From Blautia wexlerae DSM 19850 (lineage in GTDB: Bacteria > Bacillota > Clostridia > Lachnospirales > Lachnospiraceae), in the NCBI RefSeq assembly GCF_025148125.1, contig NZ_CP102267.1, positions 2,862,501-2,926,500 of the forward strand: 64,000 nt of DNA. The letters are read 5' to 3'. The notes under the pieces were generated by a model. That model did no database searches. It was not told the DNA's origin and saw only the letters and a list, made by a program, of their open reading frames with translations. Position 1 is the first letter of the stretch, and each line of letters opens with the position of its first letter. Position numbers and translations under genes: made by a program. Of this stretch, positions 7,135 through 16,763 are shown one piece after another.

Positions 7135-10100
7135 CTATCTGCCCCCTTTTTTCTTCTTTCTTCTGGATGCCACACCCATGCCGATCAGACCGCCTGCGGA
7201 AAGAATCAGGCACAGGGCCGGAATCCAGAGGTTGGTGTCATCGCCTGTTTTCGGGTTGCTTACAAACGGGGTATCCTCCGGCAGCTTCTCGTTCGTCACT
7301 TTCTGGATGACTTCGATCACTGGAGTTTTGTCATCTACATAGGTAAATGTCACCTCATGTTTGGTCTCATCCAGCTGATAGCCCTCCGGTGCTTTGGTCT
7401 CAACCAGATAATAGGTGGCTGCCTTATCAAATTTGCCGTCCTTATAAGTTCCGATTGCAAGCAGTCCGCTGGTTGCATGGCCGTTTTCATCAGTGGTCAG
7501 GGTTTCTACCACTTTGCCATCCGCATCCCTCAGTTCAAATTCTGCATCTTTCAGTGCTGCTCCGGCATCCTTATCTGTTTTCTCAATGATCAGGCGTCCC
7601 TTTGCGGTGTCATCTTTCATGGCTACCTTCTGGATCTCTGCGGTATCTGCCACCTCGAAGGTGATCTCCTCTGCAACGACATAACCGTTTGGAGCCTGCT
7701 CTTCTTTCAGGGTGTATTTACCAATCGGAAGTTTTTCGATATAATGCGGCTCTTTACCGGAAGTCCAGGTTTCTACGATGTTGCCATTTTCATCTGTGAT
7801 GGTCAGTTTGGCTCCTTCGATCTCATTATCTCCGGTAATATCCGTTTTGCTGATCTTCACTTTGGTCACGTCATCTTCCATTACCTGTTTCTGGATCTCC
7901 GCAGTATTCTCTACGGTGAATGTGATGCTTTCCGCAGTGGCATATCCATCGGCCGGCTTGTTTTCTGTCAGGGTGTAAGATTTTCCTACAACCAGTTCTT
8001 TGATGATGTGCGGCTCCTTGGTGGATGTCCATTCCTCAACAACAGCCCCGTTTTCATCCGTCAGCTGTAATCTGGCTCCCGGCAGTTCCTCGCCCGTGGT
8101 CAGATCGGTTTTGGAAAGCTCCACGGTTGTCGGCTCATCTTCAAATACAAATTCATAGGATGCTTCTGCTTCTTTATCCCCCTGGTACTCAAAAACAAAT
8201 TCCTGCTCTTCTCCGGTGGTGACAAATCCATCCGGTGCATACAGCTCCTTCACATAATAGGTTCCGTCGATCGGCAGGTCTGCAATAAAGGAAATCTTTC
8301 CATCTGCATCTGTTGTTTTTAACTCGATCAGGGTATCTGCTTCCATCAGCACCTTTCCAGATGCGGACAGGATGTCGTTTCTGGTGTACAGTCCAAAGAT
8401 GCCGCCTTTTAATACACGGTCGGTATCCTTTTCTTTCTTCAGGACGTTCACTTTTACTTTCTGACGGTTGTTCTGCCAGTCCTCATCGTATACGACAACC
8501 GGGGTATCCTGGTCACGGTAGGAAAGATCTACATATCGTGGTTCTTCATCCAGCACATAACCATATGCTGTGCCCACCTCTTTGACATAGTATTTTCCAA
8601 CCGGAAGGTCAGATACTTCTGCAACACCGTTTGCATCAGTAGTCACGGTTGCCACCAGCTCGTCCTTAGCATAATAATCCGGGCTTACACCATCGGCTGC
8701 TTTGATATCCTCTGCAGCGTAAATCTCAAAGGTAACGTCTGACAGGCTTCCTGTGATGTACTCAAACAGATGCTCTACAACGCCTTTGACATTGTCCAGC
8801 AGGGTGATCTTATCAAGGAATTCACCCTTCTTGTTTACGATCAGCAGGGCTTTCGGCACATCGTCTTTCATTTCCACTTTCTGTACTTTTGCGGTATCCT
8901 GAACGGTGAATTCCACATCCGTGGTCTTTAAATAACCAAGCGGTGCAAGAGATTCACGGAGGGTATAAGTTTTTCCAACGGTCAGGTATTTGATCACATG
9001 AGGCTCATCCTTTACGGAAGTCCAGCTGTCGATCACATTTCCATCCTTGTCCAGAACAGAAAGGGATGCTCCGTTCAGCTCTACGCCTGTGGTCAGGTCG
9101 GATTTTGTCACCTCGATGGTGGTCGGCTGGTTCTTCTTCACAGATTTCAGCTTGATGGTCGGAATGTCCTGCCCCTGATAGGTGGCATCAAATTCCAGTA
9201 TCTCGTCAGAAGATACAAAACCATCCGGTGCAGAAATTTCTTTCACATAATAAGTTCCAAGCGGCAGGTCCAGGGTGAAGTGTGCCTGTCCTTTTTCATC
9301 GCTTGTGATCTCCTGTAATAAGGTATCTGCTTTCACAATAATCTTGTCACCGGATTTGATCTCGTTCTTATTGTAAAGACCGAATGTAGCTCCAGCTACC
9401 GTGCTTCCTGTTTCTGCATCCTGTTTTTCCACGGTGATGCTTACTTTCTGGCGTTCATTGGTAAAAGTCACTTCTTCGTCTACGACTGGGGTATCCTGTC
9501 CGGCATAGGTAAAAGTTACTTCTTCGCCTTTGGCATTCCAGGTGTAGCCCTCCGGCGTTTTTTTCTCTTCTACACGGTATTTGCCGAGCGGAAGGTTCTC
9601 TACTACGGCACTTCCGGTTTCATCGGTTGTCACCGTTGCCACCAGTGTGTCTTTGGCATATTCCAGATAACGGTTGCCGTTCTCATCTTTCTGATGGTCT
9701 GCGGTATAGATATCTTCTGCGGCATAAACCTCAAACACGGCTCCTGCAAGGCTGGCTTCCTCATAGGTGAAATCCTTGTCAAAACCTTTGACTACTTCTC
9801 CTTCCTTGTGGATGGTCAGTCTGCCTTTTGCCGGGTGGTTCTCGAATTCCACCTCGATGATCAGGTCACCGCTGACCGGATCTTCCTGGTATGCAGTATC
9901 GCTGTCTACCTTGATTTCCACGGTATTGGCACTGTGGGTGTATCCATCCGGTGCAGTCACTTCTTCGATGCGGTAATTTCCACAAGCCAGATTCTGTGGC
10001 AGGATCAGGTATCCATTCTCATCCGTAAAATAAGATTTATGTACCATAGTAGATGGGTACGTGGTCACCTGTTCCACATATTTCTTGTTATCCAGATCGT

Positions 10101-13100
10101 ATACTTTAAACTCAGTATTCGGAACCAGGACAGATTTCTTTGTCTCGTCATCTTTTTTGACGATCTTTAATTTTGCTTCAAACTCTTCGTCCAGAAGCAC
10201 ACGCCATACCTGCGGCTGATCCGGATTGTTTTCCGAGATCACAACCTTAAAGTCATCGACTGGTTTGAAGTTGTGCGGTGTGGTGGTCTCCCTTACAATG
10301 TAGGTTCCGTATGCAAGCGGAATGGAGCATGCATATCCACGCTCATCCGTGAACATTTCTGTCTGTCCGTCTGCGGTCAGTACAATCGGAGTTGCAGATG
10401 CAAAGTCATAGGAACCGTCCTTATTTTTCTTCAGGCTGCTCTCCAGATATGCACTGAATCCCACACCTTTTAACAGATCGGCATCGGTCTTACCATTGTT
10501 GGCTGCTTTAATGACCTGGAACGGCTGTTTGATCACATCTTCCAGAGAAGTTGCGGTACGTTCTACCGTCTGAACCAGATCTCCCTCGTCATTACACTCC
10601 AGATCATGTTCTTCCGGGTCTGCCAGATATCCAACAGGCGGCGTCAATTCTTTCACGTAATACTTTCCGAGATAGAGATCTGCGATTTCTGCATTTCCCT
10701 CGGCATCCGTAGTCAGGGTTGCAATCTGCGTTCCTGCCGGGTAAAGGACACCTGTCTGTCCATCCGGATGAACGATATCCTCACGGGCATACAGTCCGTA
10801 AACCGCACCCTCAAGGGTTGCATCTCCCTGTGCGGTCTTTCCGGTTTCGGAATCCTCTTTTACCAGTTTGATCTTCGCATTGACACGCTCGTTCTGGAAC
10901 GTGTGGCTGAAAGAAACGGTTGCCTCTTTGTCTGTGGTGTACTGGAACGTAAAAGAGTACACATCCTCACTGTTTCTGGTATATCCGGCCGGTGCAGAAA
11001 CCTCTTTCATGTAGTAGCTGTTAGCGATCGGCAGGTCTGCCTGATATACGGCTTTTCCGTCTGTTCCGGTCACTACCTTCTCAATGAGGGTATCTTTTTT
11101 GACCACAACGGTTCCGTCCGCTGCTTTGATGTCGTTTCCGGCATACAGGCCATAAGTGCCGCCCGGAAGGTATTTCCTGGTTTCCTTATCCTGTTTGTAT
11201 ACGCTTACGCTTGCTTTTTGGCGGTCATTTTTGAATGTCACGCTTCCCATGACCTTCTCCACATTGCTTCCGGCATAGGAAAGGGTGATTTCCTGGCTTT
11301 CGCCTGTGCATACCAGATTTTGTGGTGCCTGCATTTCTTTTACCACATATTTTCCCAGATATAGATTATCCAGTGTGACACTTCCGTCATCCCCGGTAGT
11401 AAGTCCGGCTTTGACCAGTGCGTCTTTTTTATAAATGACGGTTCCGTCTGCGGATACAATATCCGCTGCGGCATAAACATTGTAAACCGCACTCTTCTGT
11501 TTCTGCTCGGTATAAACAAAGGAAACACCATCATCAGTTACCTTTGCTCCGGTCAGGACTTCTCCTAATTTATAAACAGTCAGGCTTGCCATCTGCTCTG
11601 CATCGGTAACGGTTTGTTTTACAGTATCTCCGATGACCAGTTTCACATCGTAGGCTTTGGTATCCAGCAGATATCCGTTTGGTACGGAGATCTCTTTCAG
11701 GTATACGGTATCCTGTGTTTTGGTGATCGTAACGCTGGAAGCTCCGTTGGCATCTGTGGCCGGCATCTTTGTGATCAGGTTCTTTCCATCCTTGTCACTG
11801 TAAACGCCATAAACTGCACCTGCGATGGCTTTGTTGCTCTTGCGGTCCTTCTTTACGATCTCCAGAGTTGCCTGTTTTACCCATGACACTTTAAAATCTA
11901 CATACTTCTCATCGGTCACGCCCTCGCCAAATACCAGGGCAAGGTCCTGTGTCTCGCTTCCGGTTGTGATCTTGTAAGCGGAATAGTCTTTGATGATGCT
12001 TCCCTTCATGGTAACAGACCATTCCCCTTTGACATCCACTGCCTGTGTCAGCGGTGCAGATAAGTAGAATTTGGTACCGCCGCAGATCTCCACGGATGCA
12101 CCTGCACTGCTTGTTTTTCCCGTTGTCACATTATGCAGTTTGACACCGGAAGGCAGTTTCATGGTGATGGTCTGCAGTTCGGATGCCTTAAAGGTGATCT
12201 CTTCTGTTCTCTGGCTGTTGCCGCTGATATATGCGGTAACATCTGCATTGGAGAAACTCATGTCCACTTCCGGTATCTCCGGCTGGCTCATGCAATAATT
12301 GTAGAGTTCCATTGCCAGAGCCTGTCCGGTTGCATTCGTACCGGAAAAAGCGTCACTACTGTTATTGGCATAAGACGCAGCCAGATGGACAATGATAAAC
12401 TGTTTTCCAGCGGAAAAATCAGGATGTTTCTCTGAGAAAAATCCATTTTCGCCGGATGCTTTTGTGCCGTAGTAGCATACTTTTGCCAGTGCTTTGCTGT
12501 CACCCAGTTTGGTGATCTTATAAACACCATCCCCAGGTCCTGCTTTTGACGGCTGGACACAGTAGGCAGTTGCAGACACGTTTCCAAATTTTACGGTATA
12601 TTTATAGGTTACATAAGAACCCAGACCGTAGTCTGCATAATAGTATGCAGTCCCTCTTGTCACATCTACATCCTGTGTTGCTCTTGTACTGGTATTGACT
12701 GCGGTGAAAGAAACGGTTTCCCCATCTTCCATTGCCATAAGGTCAATATCCTGTTCCCCTGCCTGCTCCAGAACATCGCTGAGTGTCAGCCCGGATTCTT
12801 TATCGGTTGTATTTTCTGTTTCGGCTTCCTCTAATGCGGCATCAAACTCAGATTCAGAAAGTCCACCCTGAAATTCGGATTCGGTTTCTTCCGGTTCTTC
12901 TGTCTCCGCTTCCTCTGTTTCAGATTCAGCTGTCTCCGGTTCAACGATTTCTGTCTCTACAGGCTCAGTCTCAGTTTCTTCCTGCGAGGCAGCTTCCTCA
13001 TCATCAGAACCGGTATCCTCTTCTGTGACTGCCTGTTCTGTCTGCGGTTCACTCTGAGCCGCTGTCACAGGCTCTTTTACGATCAGGTTTCTTCCAATCT

Positions 13101-13479
13101 GGTAAACCGGATGGTTCTGGTTGACTGGCTCCACATAATAAACGGCATGGTAAGTGTCTGCATGGCTGGTGCTGAAGCTCTCCCCGGCGTCATTCTCTGC
13201 TTTCTGGAATGTCACCTTGACCTTGCTTTCATCCTTGATTTCCAGATTGGTGCGGTCACTGGAAGCATCAAACTCCTGTCCGGCTTCCAGCTCCAGATCG
13301 GTGGCTTTTACCACTTCCTCTTCATCCAGCAGATCCTTTACAGATTCATAAGCTGGCGGTTCTGCCGCTTTTGGCTCTTCTGAAGCATAAACGGTCAGTG
13401 GTGAAATGACTGTAGATAAGATGGTAACTGCGGCCATCACCCCGGAAAGGATTCGCCTGAATCGATATTTATTCTTCAT
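7135..13479 (-). CDS. Giant sortase-anchored adhesin with thioester-like and about 14 SpaA/Cna-B domains
   Basis: 2,114 residues. A signal peptide (about 1-32, ending VYAS) is followed by an acidic Glu/Thr/Ser-rich linker (about 140-230). A domain around 280-420 with the Cys motif YCVQPSK resembles thioester adhesin domains. Then come about 14 tandem SpaA/Cna-B beta domains, each opening with a lysine motif such as KTDLTTGEELPGA and closing with GKYxVKE or GxYxLxE, as in self-forming isopeptide bonds. The end has NPKTGD near 2075, a hydrophobic span and RRKKKKGGR, a class B-type sorting signal. The start at 13,479 follows AGAGGT; an ATG at 13,509 lacks a site. It is likely a host-cell, mucin or mating-contact adhesin anchored by the neighbouring sortase. 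Confidence 0.93.
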   Translation of the reverse strand: MKNKYRFRRILSGVMAAVTILSTVISPLTVYASEEPKAAEPPAYESVKDLLDEEEVVKATDLELEAGQEFDASSDRTNLEIKDESKVKVTFQKAENDAGESFSTSHADTYHAVYYVEPVNQNHPVYQIGRNLIVKEPVTAAQSEPQTEQAVTEEDTGSDDEEAASQEETETEPVETEIVEPETAESETEEAETEEPEETESEFQGGLSESEFDAALEEAETENTTDKESGLTLSDVLEQAGEQDIDLMAMEDGETVSFTAVNTSTRATQDVDVTRGTAYYYADYGLGSYVTYKYTVKFGNVSATAYCVQPSKAGPGDGVYKITKLGDSKALAKVCYYGTKASGENGFFSEKHPDFSAGKQFIIVHLAASYANNSSDAFSGTNATGQALAMELYNYCMSQPEIPEVDMSFSNADVTAYISGNSQRTEEITFKASELQTITMKLPSGVKLHNVTTGKTSSAGASVEICGGTKFYLSAPLTQAVDVKGEWSVTMKGSIIKDYSAYKITTGSETQDLALVFGEGVTDEKYVDFKVSWVKQATLEIVKKDRKSNKAIAGAVYGVYSDKDGKNLITKMPATDANGASSVTITKTQDTVYLKEISVPNGYLLDTKAYDVKLVIGDTVKQTVTDAEQMASLTVYKLGEVLTGAKVTDDGVSFVYTEQKQKSAVYNVYAAADIVSADGTVIYKKDALVKAGLTTGDDGSVTLDNLYLGKYVVKEMQAPQNLVCTGESQEITLSYAGSNVEKVMGSVTFKNDRQKASVSVYKQDKETRKYLPGGTYGLYAGNDIKAADGTVVVKKDTLIEKVVTGTDGKAVYQADLPIANSYYMKEVSAPAGYTRNSEDVYSFTFQYTTDKEATVSFSHTFQNERVNAKIKLVKEDSETGKTAQGDATLEGAVYGLYAREDIVHPDGQTGVLYPAGTQIATLTTDAEGNAEIADLYLGKYYVKELTPPVGYLADPEEHDLECNDEGDLVQTVERTATSLEDVIKQPFQVIKAANNGKTDADLLKGVGFSAYLESSLKKNKDGSYDFASATPIVLTADGQTEMFTDERGYACSIPLAYGTYIVRETTTPHNFKPVDDFKVVISENNPDQPQVWRVLLDEEFEAKLKIVKKDDETKKSVLVPNTEFKVYDLDNKKYVEQVTTYPSTMVHKSYFTDENGYLILPQNLACGNYRIEEVTAPDGYTHSANTVEIKVDSDTAYQEDPVSGDLIIEVEFENHPAKGRLTIHKEGEVVKGFDKDFTYEEASLAGAVFEVYAAEDIYTADHQKDENGNRYLEYAKDTLVATVTTDETGSAVVENLPLGKYRVEEKKTPEGYTWNAKGEEVTFTYAGQDTPVVDEEVTFTNERQKVSITVEKQDAETGSTVAGATFGLYNKNEIKSGDKIIVKADTLLQEITSDEKGQAHFTLDLPLGTYYVKEISAPDGFVSSDEILEFDATYQGQDIPTIKLKSVKKNQPTTIEVTKSDLTTGVELNGASLSVLDKDGNVIDSWTSVKDEPHVIKYLTVGKTYTLRESLAPLGYLKTTDVEFTVQDTAKVQKVEMKDDVPKALLIVNKKGEFLDKITLLDNVKGVVEHLFEYITGSLSDVTFEIYAAEDIKAADGVSPDYYAKDELVATVTTDANGVAEVSDLPVGKYYVKEVGTAYGYVLDEEPRYVDLSYRDQDTPVVVYDEDWQNNRQKVKVNVLKKEKDTDRVLKGGIFGLYTRNDILSASGKVLMEADTLIELKTTDADGKISFIADLPIDGTYYVKELYAPDGFVTTGEEQEFVFEYQGDKEAEASYEFVFEDEPTTVELSKTDLTTGEELPGARLQLTDENGAVVEEWTSTKEPHIIKELVVGKSYTLTENKPADGYATAESITFTVENTAEIQKQVMEDDVTKVKISKTDITGDNEIEGAKLTITDENGNIVETWTSGKEPHYIEKLPIGKYTLKEEQAPNGYVVAEEITFEVADTAEIQKVAMKDDTAKGRLIIEKTDKDAGAALKDAEFELRDADGKVVETLTTDENGHATSGLLAIGTYKDGKFDKAATYYLVETKAPEGYQLDETKHEVTFTYVDDKTPVIEVIQKVTNEKLPEDTPFVSNPKTGDDTNLWIPALCLILSAGGLIGMGVASRRKKKKGGR

Positions 13480-13517
13480 GTTTTCTACCTCTTTCTTCTT
13501 TTTCTTCATTTTTCATA

Positions 13518-13554
13518 AGAACAGCCGGATGTTTCCACCCGGCCGGTCTGTTCT
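13518..13554 (-). repeat. Leader hairpin before the adhesin gene
   Basis: Inverted repeat AGAACAGCCGG / CCGG-T-CTGTTCT in the gap between the amidoligase stop and the adhesin start. The stem is 11 bp with one bulged base. No T-run follows in either direction, so it more likely affects mRNA stability or translation than termination. Confidence 0.4.
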
Positions 13555-13564
13555 CGTTATTCTG

Positions 13565-14524
13565 TTATCTTGCATCTTCTGTCCGTCTTGGATTCTGCAG
13601 ACAGGCATAGGTGCTTTTGTCATACCGCCATGCCTTATCCCCGTCCAGATTGGCAAGCAGATGCTTCCGCACATTTTTATACTCGTCCCCGATCAATCCG
13701 AGACGAAGTAGAAAGGTACGGAATGTAAATGCCGGGTTATCCCCGATCTCCGTCTTTTTGGCATGGGTACAGGATTGGTTGATCGCCTGTGCGGATATGG
13801 CCAGTGCCAGCGTAATGTTTGACCGGACTTTTCCTGCATGGAGGGTGCTTTCAAAACAACGCCATTCCAGTGTTCCCTTGGAAAAAACAGCGTGTAGGTT
13901 TAATGCATAATACCTTGTCCAGTTGTAATGCTCGGAGCTTCCGTCATTTCCCTCATACCATGCCCTTTTGAATTTTTCCATCGTGATGGTGCTGTTTGGC
14001 ATCCGGCGGATCTTCTCCAATACCATAGGACGGACTTTCTGGCAATACTCATCTTCCCTTCTGGTCTGTACATTTAAGGCTTTGAACAGAATATCCTCTT
14101 TGCAGTACATGATCGTCAGTGCATTTTTCAGACTCCTTGGTGTATGATTGGATGCGTCCACATGGACATGCATGCCACAGGATGAATTGACAAAAGCACC
14201 TGCGTTTTTGACACACCGCACCACTTCCTGGAGTTTCCCCATTTCCGAATATTCCAATTTCGGGGATACCATTTCCGTGGCATAGTCGCTGTCAGCATTC
14301 AGACATCTTCCGTGAGATTTGTACTGACAACGGATACTGGAATCATAGGAAAACTTCCAGACCTTTCCATCCGGGTCTTTCACACACCATGAGCTGTAAG
14401 AGCGGATGGAATATGGCTCTGTTCCGAACATTCTTCCAACAGCGGCAGCCGCCTTGTAACGGCTGATGCCTGTCATCTCAATCTCTGTACCGAAATACTG
14501 GTTTTTTAAGTCGATCTGCTTCAC
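13565..14524 (-). CDS. Glutamine-synthetase-like amidoligase
   Basis: 319 residues of the Amidoligase_2 family, ATP-dependent enzymes with a glutamine-synthetase fold that form amide bonds. Visible signatures are FGTEIEMTG near residue 11 (the metal-binding ExE), SSCGMHVHVDASNHT near 115 (HxH) and GTLEWRCFEST near 225. The start overlaps the cytosine methyltransferase stop by 4 nt (ATGA), and the adhesin gene follows. Comparative studies by Aravind and colleagues noted that such amidoligases pair with AIG2-like cyclotransferases; that partner lies just past the adhesin gene. The substrate is unknown; gamma-glutamyl modification of a peptide, metabolite or the adhesin is inference. Confidence 0.85.
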   Translation of the reverse strand: MKQIDLKNQYFGTEIEMTGISRYKAAAAVGRMFGTEPYSIRSYSSWCVKDPDGKVWKFSYDSSIRCQYKSHGRCLNADSDYATEMVSPKLEYSEMGKLQEVVRCVKNAGAFVNSSCGMHVHVDASNHTPRSLKNALTIMYCKEDILFKALNVQTRREDEYCQKVRPMVLEKIRRMPNSTITMEKFKRAWYEGNDGSSEHYNWTRYYALNLHAVFSKGTLEWRCFESTLHAGKVRSNITLALAISAQAINQSCTHAKKTEIGDNPAFTFRTFLLRLGLIGDEYKNVRKHLLANLDGDKAWRYDKSTYACLQNPRRTEDAR

Positions 14525-15822
14525 CCACCCTTCGCTTCTGGAACAGGTGAGCTGTTTCGGATCTCTTCATCCACGGCTTTCAGGTTTCTGCCTATTGCTT
14601 CGATGACATTGACGGTGACACCGTTCCCGGCCTGCTTGTAAAGCTGGTTATCCGATGTTTCTTTTTCCATCTTGGAAATCTGACCATCCCAGTATCCCTG
14701 CAGCCGTAGACACTCCCTTGGCGTCAGCCTGCGGATTCTGCCGTGGTAAATCACTCCATGACGGTCAGTTGCCGTAATGGTGAACATTGGCTCTTCCGGT
14801 TCTTTCATTCTTCTTCCATTCTGGCGGACTTTTTCCCTGGCTGGTGTCAGCACTGCCCTTGGCGTTTCTTCCACCAGCACCCCGGAACTTTCGCCTCTGT
14901 GGTTATGGATGCTGGAATCCTGTCTGGTATTCAGACATCTTGCAACGTCTGTCACCAGCGGCGGAGGGGAGATATCTACAAAATGCAGTGTTCCCTGCTG
15001 GTTTCCGGTCGTGAGGGTATGGGCGATTTCATGCCCGACTCTTCCCCTGCGGCTGTTGATACCCGGATAGCCGAGGTCGATGCTATCACCCTCATAAGCC
15101 ATCTTGTATCCTTTTCGGGTGTTTTCCTTGATTGGGATACCGACTTCGTATAATCCGGTCTTGCCGCCCATACCACCAGCCCCGCTGGTCAGCGTGCAGC
15201 TCAGTCCTTCTTCTGCGTAGACTCTTTCTCCCTGTTTGCCAGCATGGACTTGTATAAGAGCTGTTCCATTTGCTTTTGGGAAAGGTAATATTTTTCCGGC
15301 ACATCTTCCATCAAGATATCCGACAATATACACCCGCTTCCTTGACTGGGGGACTCCGAAATCCTTGCTGTTAAGCACTTTCCATTCGACATGATACCCC
15401 AGTTCAGATAGCGTACTGAGGATGGTGTGAAACGTCCGCCCTTTGTCATGCGAAAGCAGACCGGGTACGTTTTCAAGGAGAAAATACGCAGGTCGTTTGT
15501 CTGCAACCAGTCTGGCAACTTCAAAGAAAAGGGTTCCTCTTGCATCGGCAAATCCTTCCCTTCGTCCAGCGATAGAGAATGCCTGGCAAGGAAATCCCGC
15601 GCATAAAAGATCAAAGTCCGGCATTCGTTTTGTTTCAATATTTCTTGCGTCATTACAGAACCACTCTCCTTCCGTATCAAACAGCACCCGGTAGTTGTGG
15701 TCTGCATACGCGTCTGCTTCACAGTGTCCGACACAGGTGAAGCCCCCTGCTCTGTGCAGTCCTTCTCGGAATCCTCCGATTCCGCTGAAAAGGTCAAAAA
15801 ATCGAATTGTTCCGACTATCAG
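14521..15822 (-). CDS. dcm: DNA (cytosine-5) methyltransferase
   Basis: About 430 residues. It transfers a methyl group from SAM to cytosine C5. Motifs run in canonical order: FDLFSGIGGFREGL (I), GFPCQAFS (IV, catalytic Cys), LLENVPGL (VI), GVPQSRKRVYIVG (VIII), a variable target-recognition region, and QAGNGVTVNV (X). No restriction partner is nearby. The start is unresolved: a GTG at 15,864 lies in a terminator stem, so I place the gene after it. An AGGGAGG precedes CTG (15,822) and ATA (15,819); an ATT at 15,807 would give a conventional MRFFDLFSG end. Confidence 0.92.
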   Translation of the reverse strand: MIVGTIRFFDLFSGIGGFREGLHRAGGFTCVGHCEADAYADHNYRVLFDTEGEWFCNDARNIETKRMPDFDLLCAGFPCQAFSIAGRREGFADARGTLFFEVARLVADKRPAYFLLENVPGLLSHDKGRTFHTILSTLSELGYHVEWKVLNSKDFGVPQSRKRVYIVGYLDGRCAGKILPFPKANGTALIQVHAGKQGERVYAEEGLSCTLTSGAGGMGGKTGLYEVGIPIKENTRKGYKMAYEGDSIDLGYPGINSRRGRVGHEIAHTLTTGNQQGTLHFVDISPPPLVTDVARCLNTRQDSSIHNHRGESSGVLVEETPRAVLTPAREKVRQNGRRMKEPEEPMFTITATDRHGVIYHGRIRRLTPRECLRLQGYWDGQISKMEKETSDNQLYKQAGNGVTVNVIEAIGRNLKAVDEEIRNSSPVPEAKGG

Positions 15823-15837
15823 CCTCCCTTCGCTGCG

Positions 15838-15864
15838 AAAAAAACAGTGCAGATTTCTCTGCAC
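15838..15864 (-). terminator. Intrinsic terminator or attenuator upstream of dcm
   Basis: On the minus strand, GTGCAGA-GAAA-TCTGCAC is followed by T, G and seven Ts. It ends the upstream acidic-protein transcript or attenuates read-through into dcm. Confidence 0.75.
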
Positions 15865-15897
15865 CGTCTCAATCTCTTGTTTTCTGTTTTTTGATGT

Positions 15898-16539
15898 CTA
15901 TTCTTCTGCTTCCTCTGGATCTGTTGCTTCCGGCTCTTCCGTTTCCAGTTCTGTTTCGGCTGATTCTTCTTCGTCTACTTCTGCTGGCTCTGTTTTCTCT
16001 GGATCTTCTGTTTTCGGTTCTGTCGGCTCTTCCTCGGCTTCCGATTCTTCCGGTTCCGGCTCTGTTGGCTCCGGCTCTTCTGCTTCCGATTCTGTCAGAT
16101 TTTCCTCTGTTCCAGCTTCTTCCAGCTCAGGCTTTGTTGGCTCTTCATCCGGCTCTGGCTCCGCAGGTTCCGTTTCCTCTGCCCCAGCTTCTTCCATTTC
16201 CGTTTCTGCTGGTTCTTCTTCCGGCTCTTCCGTTTCTTCTGTTTCCGATTTCCATTTGGCTTCCTCTTTTTCGAGTGCCTCTTCGATCAGTCCAATCAGG
16301 AAGTCTTTCTGTTTCATGCCGTTTTTGGCGAGAACTGCTTTCAGTCTGGAAAATAAATCCTCGGTTACCTGTACTGCTACGGTTCTTAACTCTGCCATGT
16401 TCGTCTTTTCTCCTTTTCTTGTCATGTGTTCTTCGATTACCATTTCAAGGTATTTTGGTATGCTGATTCCTAACTCTTCGACCTCCAGCTTTAGCCTCTC
16501 ATGCAGCTCTACCGGAATCTTTCCGCATATGTTTTTCAT
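15898..16539 (-). CDS. Double ribbon-helix-helix protein with long acidic tail
   Basis: 213 residues. Two ribbon-helix-helix-like units stand in tandem: GKIPVELHERLKLEVEELG (about 6-40) and VAVQVTEDLFSRLKAVLAKN (about 53-90). The remaining ~110 residues are almost only Glu, Pro, Thr, Ala and Ser. The first part predicts sequence-specific DNA binding; the acidic tail could mimic DNA or recruit basic partners. Start is the ATG at 16,539 or the GTG two codons earlier, which has GGAG at better spacing. It sits downstream of parR and is followed by a terminator. Role unknown; regulator or partition accessory are both possible. Confidence 0.75.
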   Translation of the reverse strand: MKNICGKIPVELHERLKLEVEELGISIPKYLEMVIEEHMTRKGEKTNMAELRTVAVQVTEDLFSRLKAVLAKNGMKQKDFLIGLIEEALEKEEAKWKSETEETEEPEEEPAETEMEEAGAEETEPAEPEPDEEPTKPELEEAGTEENLTESEAEEPEPTEPEPEESEAEEEPTEPKTEDPEKTEPAEVDEEESAETELETEEPEATDPEEAEE

Positions 16540-16763
16540 CTCCACTGCGTTTGTTCTCCTTTCTTTTTTTCTACACACAACATACCCTAAAACATGACAG
16601 AAAGCTATTCACAATACCCAACGAATATGAGGCTTTCAAAAGCCCCCAAAGGATGCAGATCTAATAACATTCAATAGGCATCACCCCTTTCAAAAACCGT
16701 GATTTATACTAATTTGACTGCTTGAATTTTGGCTATTTTATCACCGGAAAAGACTTGACTTTT

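Noticed and set aside
7135..13479. Repeated DNA that might be a CRISPR or satellite array
   Set aside because: The repeats are imperfect, domain-length and in frame; they encode SpaA/Cna-B domains of the adhesin.
15695..16597. Plus-strand frame encoding a Ser/Gly-rich protein
   Set aside because: It is the reverse reading of the Glu-rich tail of the ribbon-helix-helix protein; the repeat comes from acidic codons on the other strand.
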